The translations under genes and the position numbers were made by a program. Shown in pieces: positions 9,672 to 18,783 of a stretch of 64,000 bases of DNA. Under the pieces are notes generated by a model. It was not told the origin of the DNA. It saw only the letters and a program-made list of their open reading frames with translations, and did not search any database. Origin of the DNA: Alteromonas sp. BL110 (GTDB taxonomy: Bacteria; Pseudomonadota; Gammaproteobacteria; Enterobacterales; Alteromonadaceae); the NCBI RefSeq assembly GCF_003443615.1, contig NZ_CP031967.1:4394619-4458618 (forward strand). The letters are read 5' to 3'. The first letter of the stretch is position 1, and each line of letters begins with the position of its first letter.

Positions 9672-11018
9672 ATGTCTTCATCTGCACACAAGTATAGTTT
9701 AACCGCCCGCATATTTATCGGCATGGCTGCCGGTATCTTGACTGGTGTATTTCTCCAATTATTGTTTGATGATAGCGGAGATTTTACTTTTTCGGTATTC
9801 GGTTTTGAGCTCTCAACGTATAACATTCTTGTTGAAGGTATATTTTCAACTCTCGGCCAAATATTTATCGCTAGCTTAAAAATGCTGGTGGTTCCCCTCG
9901 TTTTTGTTTCTCTTATTTGTGGAACTAGTACCTTATCAGACCCAAGTAAGTTGGGAAGACTGGGTGCAAAATCGGTTGGGTTATATGTTGTCACAACCGC
10001 CATCGCCATAACACTAGCCATGAGTATAGCTTTAGTGGTCTCTCCTGGCGATGGACTGAATCTAACCACGGAAACCTCGTTCCAAGCGAAAGAAGCCCCT
10101 AGTCTTTCAGACGTTATTGTTAATATGTTCCCTAGCAACCCCATAAACTCTATGGCTCAGGGAAACATGCTTCAAATCATTGTTTTCGCGGTACTCTTTG
10201 GTATAGCAATGGCGATGACGGGTGATGCGGGCAAACGCCTTACCGCTATTTTTGAAGATATCAATACGGTAATCATGCGCTTGGTTACAATCATCATGAA
10301 CCTAGCGCCGTATGGTGTTTACGTACTGATGGCAAAGCTCTTTTCAACCATTGGCGGCGAAACCATATTGAGCTTGGCGAAGTACTTCTTCTTAGTATTT
10401 GGCGTTCTGATCCTTCACGGCCTCGTTACCTATTCTGTTTTACTCAAAGTTTTGGCAGGCTTGAACCCTGTCATACTGTTGAAAAAAATGCGTGACGCAG
10501 CCCTCTTTGCTTTTAGTACATCAAGCAGTAGCGCTACCCTGCCTGTCACCATGGAAACCGCTAAAAACAAATTGGGTGTGGGTAATTCAGTTTCTTCATT
10601 CACTCTGCCTTTGGGCGCAACAATTAACATGGACGGTACGGCCATCATGCAAGGTGTGGCAACAGTATTCATTGCCCAAGTTTACGCCGTCGATTTAAGC
10701 TTAGGCGACTATATGATGGTTGTATTAACCGCCACACTTGCTTCTATCGGAACTGCTGGTGTACCTGGCGTTGGCCTTATAATGTTGGCGATGGTTTTGC
10801 AGCAGGTAAACTTACCCGTTGAAGGTATTGCACTTATTATCGGCGTCGACAGGCTGCTTGATATGACACGTACCGCGGTAAATATTACCGGAGATTGTAT
10901 GGTGTCGTGCGTTGTCGCCAAAAGCGAAGGCGCGTTAGATGAAAGTGTTTATAACAATCCAAAAGCAGGTTTGAAACAAGAAGATGTTAATTTCGAACAT
11001 TTCGAAAAGAACAAATAG
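9672..11018 (+). CDS. Dicarboxylate/amino acid:cation symporter (DAACS family)
   Basis: This 448-residue inner-membrane protein belongs to the GltP/DctA-type sodium or proton symporters that import glutamate, aspartate or C4-dicarboxylates. It shows the serine-rich re-entrant loop SSSSATLPVTM and the signature GATINMDGTAIMQGVATVF. TM7-TM8 ends with DRLLDMTRTAVNITGD, the substrate-binding aspartate/arginine/asparagine region. AGGAAA lies 5 nt before the ATG. Substrate cannot be fixed from sequence. It is a single gene closed by a good terminator. Confidence 0.9.
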   Translation: MSSSAHKYSLTARIFIGMAAGILTGVFLQLLFDDSGDFTFSVFGFELSTYNILVEGIFSTLGQIFIASLKMLVVPLVFVSLICGTSTLSDPSKLGRLGAKSVGLYVVTTAIAITLAMSIALVVSPGDGLNLTTETSFQAKEAPSLSDVIVNMFPSNPINSMAQGNMLQIIVFAVLFGIAMAMTGDAGKRLTAIFEDINTVIMRLVTIIMNLAPYGVYVLMAKLFSTIGGETILSLAKYFFLVFGVLILHGLVTYSVLLKVLAGLNPVILLKKMRDAALFAFSTSSSSATLPVTMETAKNKLGVGNSVSSFTLPLGATINMDGTAIMQGVATVFIAQVYAVDLSLGDYMMVVLTATLASIGTAGVPGVGLIMLAMVLQQVNLPVEGIALIIGVDRLLDMTRTAVNITGDCMVSCVVAKSEGALDESVYNNPKAGLKQEDVNFEHFEKNK

Positions 11019-11090
11019 CAAAGGTTTAAAGCCCGCTGAGCGTGCAGTGCACCTGTAAGTGCAGCACAAGCACAGCAGTTAAAAACAAAT

Positions 11091-11119
11091 AAGGCCAGCA
11101 TAATTTGCTGGCCTTTTTA
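11091..11119 (+). terminator. Rho-independent terminator after the symporter gene
   Basis: AAGGCCAGCA (11091-11100) pairs with TGCTGGCCTT (11106-11115), followed by a T-run. The rest of the interval to 11295 shows nothing recognisable. Confidence 0.9.
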
Positions 11120-11295
11120 TTGGTTAAAGTCGTGTTGTTAGCCCTTTGGACATTAGCCCCGGATGTATCAGGCCAACATTTGTATCCTTCTTACGCCTTG
11201 CCTATGTTGCTTAAACAACAAGGTTGCCGAGCGTTACTGGTCGGTGATGCGTAAGCTAACTATAATCGCCCCGTAATAGTTCATTTTGTAACTAG

Positions 11296-12522
11296 CTAGT
11301 GAAGTGCCGAAGATGGCGACACTTTCGCAGCTTTTTGCGCTGGATACAGAGTTGCACCTACACTTAAAAACATGGCTACAACAACCGTTACGACAACATC
11401 CTGCCAGTGCAAGCTTGAAGGTAGAAAATCAATAAAATAGATATCGCCAGACAAGATCTCTACATGCAATGACGTTTCGATAAAGCGAACAATATCTGAC
11501 AAATTTGGTGCAACCAACAAGGCAAGCATGACGCCAACGGTAATGCCAACAATCCCGTTTATAACCCCTTGAAGCACAAACGTATTGCGAACTAGACGGT
11601 CTGTGGCTCCCATTGTTTTCAATATCGCAATAGCAGCTTGTTTGTCTCTTACCGCCATAACCAATGATGACACTATATTAAAGCAAGCAACGGCAATCAC
11701 TAGTGTAAGCGCAATATAAACCACTGCCCTTACAAGCTGAATGTCGCTGTATAAATGTCCTTGAGTACGTGTCCAATCAGACATATAAACGGCTTGGGGG
11801 TAGCTATAACCAATATCTCGCATGGTATCGTATGCTAAAAAAGGATCGTTAAGGGTAAACTGAATCCCCTGAGCCTTAGATGCAATACCAATAGCTTCCG
11901 ATGCGGTCGCTAAATGCATCAGCCCGAGCTGGTTATCGAGTTCGCCACCAACAGACAACACGCCCGAGATAGTTAGCGTAATAGAGCGAGGCGCTTTAAA
12001 GGTTAAATCTTGCGTAGTTTGCGGTATTAATAGTTGAACTGTGTCGCCAATGGCAAGACCCATTGACGACATAATGCCCTTCCCTACAATGAGGCCATTT
12101 TCCTGTGATGAAAACCGTTCCCAATCCTTATTCGCCACTCTTTCGGCATATTTATCGCCGACTTGATTAACAGGGATACCGGTAACGCTAATGGCCTTCA
12201 ATTCGCCCTTTGACTGCAGCATGCCCGTTAGCCCTGTGTAAGGGATAACCGAGGCAATACGGCTATCTTGTGAAAAGCGGTAAAGCTGAGCATCTAAATT
12301 CTCTATTCCACTTTCGCTTTTACTATATAGTTCGCCATGTGGCACAACGCTTAAAATACGACTCGTTAGCTCTTTTTCGAAACCGTTCATAACGCTTAGC
12401 AGCACGATAAGAACAAAACACCCAAGCCCAATACCGATAGTCGAAGACATCGAAATAAACGAAATAAAGCGCTGTTCGGAACGCGTTTTTCTAAATCGCT
12501 TAGCCAATTCAAGGGCGAGCAT
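11296..12522 (-). CDS. lolE: Lipoprotein-releasing ABC transporter permease LolE
   Basis: This 408-residue FtsX-fold permease of the Lol system extracts outer-membrane lipoproteins from the inner membrane and hands them to LolA. The N-terminus reads [16 protein letters not shown], then [22 protein letters not shown]. The SVVPHGE segment resembles LolE, not LolC. A periplasmic domain spans about residues 45-260, and three TM helices follow. The start overlaps the end of lolD by 14 nt, so the two are translationally coupled. No lolC is adjacent: the next gene upstream encodes an EAL protein. Confidence 0.9.
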   Translation of the reverse strand: MLALELAKRFRKTRSEQRFISFISMSSTIGIGLGCFVLIVLLSVMNGFEKELTSRILSVVPHGELYSKSESGIENLDAQLYRFSQDSRIASVIPYTGLTGMLQSKGELKAISVTGIPVNQVGDKYAERVANKDWERFSSQENGLIVGKGIMSSMGLAIGDTVQLLIPQTTQDLTFKAPRSITLTISGVLSVGGELDNQLGLMHLATASEAIGIASKAQGIQFTLNDPFLAYDTMRDIGYSYPQAVYMSDWTRTQGHLYSDIQLVRAVVYIALTLVIAVACFNIVSSLVMAVRDKQAAIAILKTMGATDRLVRNTFVLQGVINGIVGITVGVMLALLVAPNLSDIVRFIETSLHVEILSGDIYFIDFLPSSLHWQDVVVTVVVAMFLSVGATLYPAQKAAKVSPSSALH

Positions 12523-13219
12523 CTTGACTCTCCACAGGCAAAGCTTCGCTAGCCAACCGGCCGTCTTTAATCTTTAGTACCCTATCCATTTTTGCAGCAA
12601 GTGCAATGTCGTGAGTAACGACGACAAAAGCTGTACCCTTTTTCTCACTTAAACTTGTCAAAAGCTTATAAATTTGTTCACCCGTAGAATCATCCAGGTT
12701 CCCTGTAGGTTCGTCAGCGAGTACGACTGAAGGTTCAGTAACTAACGCTCGGGCAATCGCCACACGCTGTCGCTCGCCTCCCGACATGGTTGAGGGTAAG
12801 TGCTCTATCCGATGGGAAAGCCCAACCTCTTCCATCATGGTTCGGGCTTTAGTATGGGCGTCTTTGGTCGACAGTCCTCTTATTCTAAGCGGCATCGCTA
12901 CGTTCTCTAAGGCCGTGAACTCACCCAACAGGTGATGAAATTGGTAAATAAACCCCATTTCATCATTGCGAAGTTTAGCTAACGCGTTACCAGAAAGTTT
13001 TCCAAGAGATTTACCATTAAATTCAACGTCTCCGCTGGATGGTTTATCTAACCCTCCAAGTATATGTAATAGCGTACTTTTCCCTGAACCAGAACTGCCT
13101 AAAATGGCAACGTGTTCACCAGCTTTTATCGAAAGAGAAACATCGTGTAATACGGGGGTGGCGTTACTGCCATCTTGATAGGTTTTATTAATATTGCTGC
13201 AAATTAGCACGTCTCGCAT
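12509..13219 (-). CDS. lolD: Lipoprotein-releasing ABC transporter ATPase LolD
   Basis: This 236-residue ABC ATPase of the LolCDE complex carries Walker [11 protein letters not shown]-loop FIYQFHHLL, signature [15 protein letters not shown], Walker [13 protein letters not shown] and switch histidine [19 protein letters not shown], following the Q-loop, is characteristic of LolD. It is transcribed just before lolE with a 14-nt overlap. Ends at residue 236 with a short variable tail. Confidence 0.95.
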   Translation of the reverse strand: MRDVLICSNINKTYQDGSNATPVLHDVSLSIKAGEHVAILGSSGSGKSTLLHILGGLDKPSSGDVEFNGKSLGKLSGNALAKLRNDEMGFIYQFHHLLGEFTALENVAMPLRIRGLSTKDAHTKARTMMEEVGLSHRIEHLPSTMSGGERQRVAIARALVTEPSVVLADEPTGNLDDSTGEQIYKLLTSLSEKKGTAFVVVTHDIALAAKMDRVLKIKDGRLASEALPVESQDARP

Positions 13220-13306
13220 GCGACTGTTCTTCTATGGTTTCCAGACGGTGAATGGTAGCGCTAAACACTACCAACACCAACTGAAAAATAACAGCGCTAA
13301 AACGTG

Positions 13307-14860
13307 TTATTGTGTGTCTTGGACGCTTTTAGCAAGTGCATCGGCAGACTGTGGCTTGCCAAACAACCACCCTTGGCCGAAGCCTATAGTTAAACCTTTT
13401 AATTCATTTGATTGGTCAATATTCTCAACGCCCTCCGCGATCAAGTCGACATTAAGCCCCTCGGCAATACTAACAATATGCGGAATAAGCGACGAACGAA
13501 TACTGTTGTCTTCCATATCCATAACAAAGCTTCGGTCAATTTTGAGATAGTCACAGTTCAAGGTTTTTAGCTGGCTTAGGTTAGAGTACCCCACGCCGAA
13601 ATCATCAATAGCAAATAAGAACCCTTTACTTTTTAACGATTTAATATGCTTAACCGCACTATGAGTTGCTATCTGTTCATCTTCGGTAATTTCCAGCACT
13701 AACTTAAAGTTTTTAACATTCATTTCCATTGCAAAATCTAAATCTAAACAGTCTTCCCTTGTAAAGTCGAAAGGAAACAAGTTAAAGGACACTTTAAACC
13801 CATTTGGGATATCAGGATTTTCGTTAAGCTCCTTCATCGCGGTCGTAATCATATCGACAGTAAATTCCCACGTCATATTTTGCTCTTTGACTTGTGGAAT
13901 GAACTCATCGGGATAAATTGGCCCAAACTCGTCTTCAAAGCGACTTAGCACTTCACAGCCGATGACTTTGCCCGTTTCTAAATCGACAAATGGCTGATAA
14001 AGACTATAAAACTTATGCTCTTTTAAACCTTTGCTTACTCTGGACTCTAGAGAACGACGACGACGTAAATAATTAAACACAAGCATGTGGGTCAGTGCGG
14101 CCGTCATCAGCATAGCGAAAACAAACAAAACAAGCTTACCCGTGTGTAAATCTAATACCCTTCCGTGATCAGACTTAACTTTTAAACAGGTATTATTGTA
14201 ACGTTCGTCACACATTATGAACTGTAATGAAAAATAGCCAGTGCGCGCATCCATATCATCTTGACTAAGCGTAGTATCTACCAGCCCTGGATTACCCGCC
14301 ATATGATAAAAATGATCGCCATTATAAAAAAGCTGCCAATCTTGGGTGAAACTGTAGCCAATGACACTATCCATATCTAAAACTGCATTATAGCGTCCAC
14401 GTTGAACAATGGTGCCTGTCGCCTGCTTATCAAAAAGCTGTAGCGGCGTGTTAATCCAGAATGCATCACCAAGTTGGGTATAAAAATCGGGGGTTGCCTC
14501 TTTTATAGGCTCTTCAAGAATACCCAGATAGGTGCTGCACAACAATCCGCCATTCTCATAGAAGCCAATTTCTTTTACAAAACGGGAGCGAAAGAGAGTT
14601 TTGCGCATTTCGGTCAAGTTCTCGATTTCACAAGACTGATAAGGCAGTGCATTGAGATAATCAAGGGTAATCTCGGCATCTCTAAAGACAATGCGAACAT
14701 TATCAAGGATCTCTTTAGCTCGGCTCTCCTCTTGCTCTTTGATAAACACAAACATAACTATCGCAAGAAGTAGTGTAACGACGGCTACGCTTAACAGAGA
14801 AACACCAATCGCCTTTAAGTTATCTGCCAGAAAATACCGTTTTTGATCGCTTTTATTCAT
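13307..14860 (-). CDS. EAL-domain c-di-GMP phosphodiesterase with CSS-motif periplasmic sensor
   Basis: This 517-residue membrane protein has TM1 at about residues 14-37. A periplasmic domain follows with QSCEIE and LLCSTYLG, the cysteines expected of a CSS-motif redox sensor. TM2 lies at about 233-253 and a cytoplasmic EAL domain fills the C-terminus. Catalytic-type motifs are present: E303 in EVLSRF, NLFPFD, LEITED, AIDDFGVGYSNLSQL, KIDRSFV and LIAEGVEN. It should hydrolyse c-di-GMP to pGpG. CSS-motif PDEs are usually controlled by disulfide formation in the periplasm. A perfect palindrome lies about 32 nt upstream of its start. Confidence 0.88.
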   Translation of the reverse strand: MNKSDQKRYFLADNLKAIGVSLLSVAVVTLLLAIVMFVFIKEQEESRAKEILDNVRIVFRDAEITLDYLNALPYQSCEIENLTEMRKTLFRSRFVKEIGFYENGGLLCSTYLGILEEPIKEATPDFYTQLGDAFWINTPLQLFDKQATGTIVQRGRYNAVLDMDSVIGYSFTQDWQLFYNGDHFYHMAGNPGLVDTTLSQDDMDARTGYFSLQFIMCDERYNNTCLKVKSDHGRVLDLHTGKLVLFVFAMLMTAALTHMLVFNYLRRRRSLESRVSKGLKEHKFYSLYQPFVDLETGKVIGCEVLSRFEDEFGPIYPDEFIPQVKEQNMTWEFTVDMITTAMKELNENPDIPNGFKVSFNLFPFDFTREDCLDLDFAMEMNVKNFKLVLEITEDEQIATHSAVKHIKSLKSKGFLFAIDDFGVGYSNLSQLKTLNCDYLKIDRSFVMDMEDNSIRSSLIPHIVSIAEGLNVDLIAEGVENIDQSNELKGLTIGFGQGWLFGKPQSADALAKSVQDTQ

Positions 14861-15182
14861 AATTTCCGTTGTTGTAAAACTCTAACGACTTAACTGTAGT
14901 ACAGTTTTAAAAAAACACACTACGACTTTAGGGCACATGTTACTGTTTGTTAGATAGTTTTAATGGTTAATGAGTGGTTTTTAAGAATAAAAATGAAAGG
15001 TTCAAAAACCAAGGAAATATAGAAATGAAAACTGTTTGGAGCGCCTTGCTAAAAGCAACTACGCAAAATACAAAAGTACTTTTGTGAGAGAAATAACTAA
15101 AGAGGTTACTGAAAAGCGTAGTCTTTTTTTGAGGGGAGAGATTATCTTACTTTAAAAGCTTATTGTGGATCTTGTTCATTAA
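14861..15182. other. Intergenic region between the EAL gene and the tRNA-Asp array
   Basis: It holds the EAL gene promoter region with the palindrome at 14892-14906 and the downstream end of the tRNA transcript. A T-run at 15123-15130 is not next to an obvious stem. No gene is seen. Confidence 0.4.
14892..14906. promoter_or_regulatory. Perfect 7-1-7 palindrome upstream of the EAL gene
   Basis: AACTGTAGTACAGTT is a perfect dyad 32-46 nt upstream of the EAL start codon, where a repressor or activator operator would lie. The cognate protein is unknown. Confidence 0.35.
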
Positions 15183-15259
15183 TGGCGGAGCGGACGGGAC
15201 TCGAACCCGCGACCCCCGGCGTGACAGGCCGGTATTCTAACCAACTGAACTACCGCTCC
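15183..15259 (-). tRNA. tRNA-Asp(GTC), copy 4 in transcription order
   Basis: A 77-nt tRNA with encoded CCA. It has acceptor GGAGCGG, D-arm AGTTCAGTTGGTTAGA, anticodon arm CCGGCCTGTCACGCCGG with anticodon GTC, and TTCGAGTC in the T-loop. It is the most distal of four identical copies. Confidence 0.97.
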
Positions 15260-15291
15260 GCAATAATGAAAAGCGCGCATGGTTCGATTAA

Positions 15292-15368
15292 TGGCGGAGC
15301 GGACGGGACTCGAACCCGCGACCCCCGGCGTGACAGGCCGGTATTCTAACCAACTGAACTACCGCTCC
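15292..15368 (-). tRNA. tRNA-Asp(GTC), copy 3
   Basis: Identical to the other three copies, with GTC anticodon and encoded CCA. It is separated by 32 nt from the next copy downstream and 30 nt from the one upstream. The spacers differ in sequence. Confidence 0.97.
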
Positions 15369-15398
15369 ACATAATCGAGATTGCGCTGTATAACTAAA

Positions 15399-15475
15399 TG
15401 GCGGAGCGGACGGGACTCGAACCCGCGACCCCCGGCGTGACAGGCCGGTATTCTAACCAACTGAACTACCGCTCC
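15399..15475 (-). tRNA. tRNA-Asp(GTC), copy 2
   Basis: Identical 77-nt copy with GTC anticodon and encoded CCA. The 30-nt spacers are AT-rich and would be removed by RNase processing of a polycistronic precursor. Confidence 0.97.
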
Positions 15476-15505
15476 GAAGACTTTTTAGTTATACCATTGA
15501 AAGAG

Positions 15506-15582
15506 TGGCGGAGCGGACGGGACTCGAACCCGCGACCCCCGGCGTGACAGGCCGGTATTCTAACCAACTGAACTACCGCTCC
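15506..15582 (-). tRNA. tRNA-Asp(GTC), copy 1 (promoter-proximal)
   Basis: First gene of the four-copy array, with GTC anticodon and encoded CCA. It lies 66 nt downstream of a strong sigma-70 promoter. Confidence 0.97.
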
Positions 15583-15647
15583 ACATTTTCAATGTTATCA
15601 GTGAGTTGACTTGGCTGTTGTTGCCCTGTCCCCTGACTGCGGCGCAG

Positions 15648-15676
15648 ATAATACGTATTCCCCCATGTGGAGTCAA
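15648..15676 (-). promoter_or_regulatory. Sigma-70 promoter of the tRNA-Asp array
   Basis: On the minus strand TTGACT (15676-15671), a 17-nt spacer, then TATTAT (15653-15648). It is followed by a GC-rich discriminator (CTGCGCCGC), the arrangement expected for a stringently and growth-rate controlled stable-RNA promoter. Confidence 0.8.
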
Positions 15677-15798
15677 CGCTTTTTATTAATAAAATTGTCA
15701 TCTGCGGTTTGTTTGCCTGTTAAATAGACATTATGTCGAAATAAAATTCAAAGTGAACAATTTAACATCGCATAATCACAACTGGGATAAAACACACA

Positions 15799-17322
15799 TT
15801 AAGATTTTTCCGGTTTGCTGCCCTTTTTAAACATCCCGAATAACTTTTTCAAACCTTTCGGCTTTTCCTCCATAGAAAGATCAGCATCAGTCGTAGCAGA
15901 AGGTTGCTTTGTTGGTGAAGGCGACGATTTAGGAGACGTGCGCTTCTTACGCATGAAAATGATAACCGCGGCAGCAATAACACCGATAAGTACAATTGAC
16001 CCATTAACCGCTATCAAAATAAGGGTCAAGGTTCCATTATCCATTTCCTCTTGCCCATTTAGCGAAGATTCTTCATCTTGCGTCATAGCGGCAGGGTTTA
16101 ACTCAGGTGTCGCAACTAATGGTGCACTTCCATCAACAATTGGGTCTTTTCCATCTATTAATGGGTCTTCAACCTCAGGCTCGGGCGGCCCCTCAGCAAC
16201 AAAACTAAATTCAGGCACATCTAAAATAAAGTCCCGGCCATTCATTGTTGTTCCGTATGCCGTAATCTTTACTCTAAAAATGCCTTCTTCATAGGCAACA
16301 ATTAAATGCTCGCGAGGCTCACTGCCTCCTTCAGTCAAAGAAAAGTTCTGCATGTCCGCATTAGGGAACTTTATTTTTCCATCCACAAGCAAGGATTCGA
16401 TATCCACGAGCTCCCGATCAACATCAATGATGATTTTGTGATAGCCGTCACCACCGCCATTCATTTCTACGTCAATAGAAACGGGGTTGTTATGTAAGAC
16501 AATAGGTTGGCTTTCTTGCTCACGGGTATACATGGGGGTACTAACACGAAAAACCGGCTTCCACTCTCCCGCCGCTATTTTCAAATTAAACTGCCCGGTA
16601 AAAATACCATCTCCTGGGCGTTCATCCATTCCGCGGCCGTCGTCTTGGAATGTCGCAATATTCTGATCGCCGGTGCCAAAGTTCCCGAAATTAGGATTGT
16701 TCGTGCTTTTAAATTCAATATCAAGCTCAACGACATCTCTAAACTGCTTGTTGTCAATTGGCTTGCCGTTGTTAGTGAGGTAGGCCGTAGATTTTAGAAT
16801 TTCACCGGCAAATAAGACGTCAGGTAAAGGGTCGGCATGTAACTCTATATTCGATATGACCATCACGCGGCTTTCTGGCAACACCTGCCCCACCGCTTGC
16901 CAAGGGCCTGGAACTGGGTTTTTAATGGTTATCATGTCGAAGGTATCGGCATCGAACCACTCCACTTTCTCTTCATCAACTCGCCCCTGAAACAGCTTGG
17001 AGCCATCAGGTCTCACAAGTACAACCGGGGCAGAGCCATATTCTCTGAAAAAGACCATAGTGATTTCTTCGACGTTGTAATCTACTCGAAATCGGTTTTG
17101 TAAAAGCTTTATTGAGTTTGTATAGCTGTCGCCTAAGTCAGTAAGCGGCGAGGTATCAATATCTTGATTCTTTGACTGAGGGCTCTGAATTGCGCTATCG
17201 GCGAGCTGCCGAGCGGCATCGCGTTCGTCTTCTTGCGACTGAGCGCCAGTGCTTAAGTGTATAAAAAGCGATAAAATAATTCCCCAATAAAACCACACTC
17301 TCACGCTACGCTGCTCCTGCAC
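15799..17322 (-). CDS. TIGR03503-like exported, membrane-anchored protein of unknown function
   Basis: This 507-residue protein has a signal peptide (WFYWGIILSLFIHLSTGAQS), a long extracytoplasmic region and a C-terminal TM (about residues 430-455, LILIAVNGSIVLIGVIAAAV). A basic, proline/serine-rich cytoplasmic tail follows. The region from NSIKLLQNRFRVDYNVEEITMV and the VVLVRPDGSKLF segment match what I recall of the TIGR03503 family of Vibrio, Shewanella and Alteromonas. Beta-rich stretches (ERPGDGIFTGQFNL, PVFRVSTP) suggest Ig-like folds. The role is unknown. It is transcribed after dnaQ on the same strand, with 22 nt between the genes, so co-transcription is likely. Confidence 0.7.
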   Translation of the reverse strand: MQEQRSVRVWFYWGIILSLFIHLSTGAQSQEDERDAARQLADSAIQSPQSKNQDIDTSPLTDLGDSYTNSIKLLQNRFRVDYNVEEITMVFFREYGSAPVVLVRPDGSKLFQGRVDEEKVEWFDADTFDMITIKNPVPGPWQAVGQVLPESRVMVISNIELHADPLPDVLFAGEILKSTAYLTNNGKPIDNKQFRDVVELDIEFKSTNNPNFGNFGTGDQNIATFQDDGRGMDERPGDGIFTGQFNLKIAAGEWKPVFRVSTPMYTREQESQPIVLHNNPVSIDVEMNGGGDGYHKIIIDVDRELVDIESLLVDGKIKFPNADMQNFSLTEGGSEPREHLIVAYEEGIFRVKITAYGTTMNGRDFILDVPEFSFVAEGPPEPEVEDPLIDGKDPIVDGSAPLVATPELNPAAMTQDEESSLNGQEEMDNGTLTLILIAVNGSIVLIGVIAAAVIIFMRKKRTSPKSSPSPTKQPSATTDADLSMEEKPKGLKKLFGMFKKGSKPEKS

Positions 17323-17344
17323 TGTTTGGCTATTTTATTTCTAT

Positions 17345-18076
17345 TTAAACGTGTTTAGCTAGGGCCTCTTCAGGCTGAGGACGCCATAAACATTTGCCAC
17401 CCGCTTTTTCTACAATGTCCAAACGAGCCTCATGCTGTTTTAATTCATCGGCGGTAGCTTTAATAACCTTTAATTTATTTGCACTTCGCTTAACTCTGCG
17501 AATCGCGGTTGAGTCAGCATCATTACCTGAACTCGACGCCAATTTAAGCTTGGTCTGCCCACCGGTCATTAATAAATAGACATCGGCGAGAATTTCGGCA
17601 TCCAGCAAAGCCCCGTGAAGCGTACGGTGGCTGTTGTCTATACCGTAGCGTTTACACAATGCATCGAGGTTGTTTTTCTGTCCGGGGTGCATTTGGCGAG
17701 CAAGGGTCAGCGTATCGAGTACATCACATATTTGGCTGGTGATGACGCCTTTTGTAGAGGCTTCCATTGAAAACTCGTGATCCATGAAGCCCACGTCAAA
17801 TGGTGCGTTGTGAATAACAAGTTGCGCCCCTTTGATAAAGCTGACAAATTCCTGGGCAACTTGAGAAAACGTAGGCTTGTCGGCAAGAAATTCATTGGTT
17901 ATGCCGTGAACTTCAATTGCTTCTTGTTCAATATGCCGGCCCGGGTTGATGTAAACGTGAAAATGATTCCCCGTCAAACGGCGGTTAACGACTTCAACAC
18001 ACCCTATTTCGATAATGCGGTGGCCTTCTTTGGGGTCAATACCTGTGGTTTCAGTATCGAGAACAATTTGGCGCAT
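17345..18076 (-). CDS. dnaQ: DNA polymerase III epsilon subunit (3'-5' proofreading exonuclease)
   Basis: DnaQ is the proofreading exonuclease of the replicative polymerase core. The 243-residue protein has ExoI VLDTETTGIDP (D7, E9), ExoII HNAPFDVGFMDHEF and ExoIII HGALLDAEILADVYL, giving the full DEDDh catalytic set. A C-terminal segment (about 200-243) corresponds to the alpha-subunit-binding tail. It is divergent from rnhA with 111 nt between the starts, the same arrangement as in E. coli. Confidence 0.95.
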   Translation of the reverse strand: MRQIVLDTETTGIDPKEGHRIIEIGCVEVVNRRLTGNHFHVYINPGRHIEQEAIEVHGITNEFLADKPTFSQVAQEFVSFIKGAQLVIHNAPFDVGFMDHEFSMEASTKGVITSQICDVLDTLTLARQMHPGQKNNLDALCKRYGIDNSHRTLHGALLDAEILADVYLLMTGGQTKLKLASSSGNDADSTAIRRVKRSANKLKVIKATADELKQHEARLDIVEKAGGKCLWRPQPEEALAKHV

Positions 18077-18187
18077 GGAACCTCTACTATAATTACACTT
18101 TCATTTTTTGATAGTATATCAACCCCTTTGCAATCCGCTAAGGGAAAACACAAGATAAATTTAGCGAGTTAAACTAAAGGAAACGTT

Positions 18188-18658
18188 GTGGCTCAAAAGA
18201 CCATTCACATTTATACCGACGGCTCGTGTCTAGGTAACCCTGGCCCGGGCGGGTACGGTGCTGTACTCATTTACAAACAACACAGAAAAGAGTTGAGCGA
18301 CGGCTTTGCCCACACCACGAATAATCGTATGGAGCTGTTAGCGCCTATTGAAGCCCTCAATAGCTTAAGCGAGCCTTGCAATGTTGAATTAACTACCGAC
18401 AGTCAGTATGTAAAAAACGGTATTAACCAGTGGATTCATAACTGGCGTAAAAACGGCTGGCGCACTGCTGATAAAAAGCCGGTTAAAAACGCAGATTTGT
18501 GGCAGCGTTTAGACGATGCGGTAAAAAAGCACAAGATAAACTGGCATTGGGTAAAAGGTCATTCAGGACACCCAGAAAATGAGTGTTGCGATGACCTTGC
18601 CCGCGGTGCTGCAGAAGCGAAGCCAACAAAGCCAGATGAAGGTTTTGTTGGAAAATAG
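18188..18658 (+). CDS. rnhA: Ribonuclease HI
   Basis: RNase HI degrades RNA in RNA/DNA hybrids. At 156 residues it has the normal length. The catalytic carboxylates are visible as D11 ([14 protein letters not shown]), E49 (NNRMELLAP), D71 (TTDSQYV) and D135 (ECCDDLA), with the flexible-loop histidine in KGHSGHPEN. It starts with GTG, preceded by AAAGGAAACGTT. Divergent from dnaQ. Confidence 0.96.
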   Translation: MAQKTIHIYTDGSCLGNPGPGGYGAVLIYKQHRKELSDGFAHTTNNRMELLAPIEALNSLSEPCNVELTTDSQYVKNGINQWIHNWRKNGWRTADKKPVKNADLWQRLDDAVKKHKINWHWVKGHSGHPENECCDDLARGAAEAKPTKPDEGFVGK

Positions 18659-18681
18659 AATACCTTAGCAAAGCGTCTTTA

Positions 18682-18708
18682 GTGAGAGCCTTTAGTAAAA
18701 GCTCTCAC
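18682..18708 (+). terminator. Stem-loop after rnhA
   Basis: GTGAGAGC (18682-18689) pairs with GCTCTCAC (18701-18708) across an 11-nt loop, 24 nt past the rnhA stop. There is no T-run, so termination is only possible, not clear. Confidence 0.4.
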
Positions 18709-18712
18709 CCAT

Positions 18713-18778
18713 AGCTTTTACTAAGGACGTCTACCACTAGCTTTTGACACGAGCTTTTACCAAGAGCTTTTTACCACG
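18713..18778. repeat. Degenerate 13-bp direct repeats (AGCTTTTAC-type)
   Basis: Copies start at about 18713, 18739, 18752 and 18765: AGCTTTTACTAAG, AGCTTTTGACACG, AGCTTTTACCAAG, and AGCTTTTTACCACG with one extra base. The last three are 13 bp apart and the first is 26 bp away. They fill the space between the convergent rnhA and quinone oxidoreductase genes. Confidence 0.6.
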
Positions 18779-18783
18779 AACTA

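Noticed and set aside
15183..15582. tRNA array as an integration site for a mobile island
   Set aside because: No integrase, no partial tRNA fragment and no atypical block are seen next to it; the flanks are ordinary genes.
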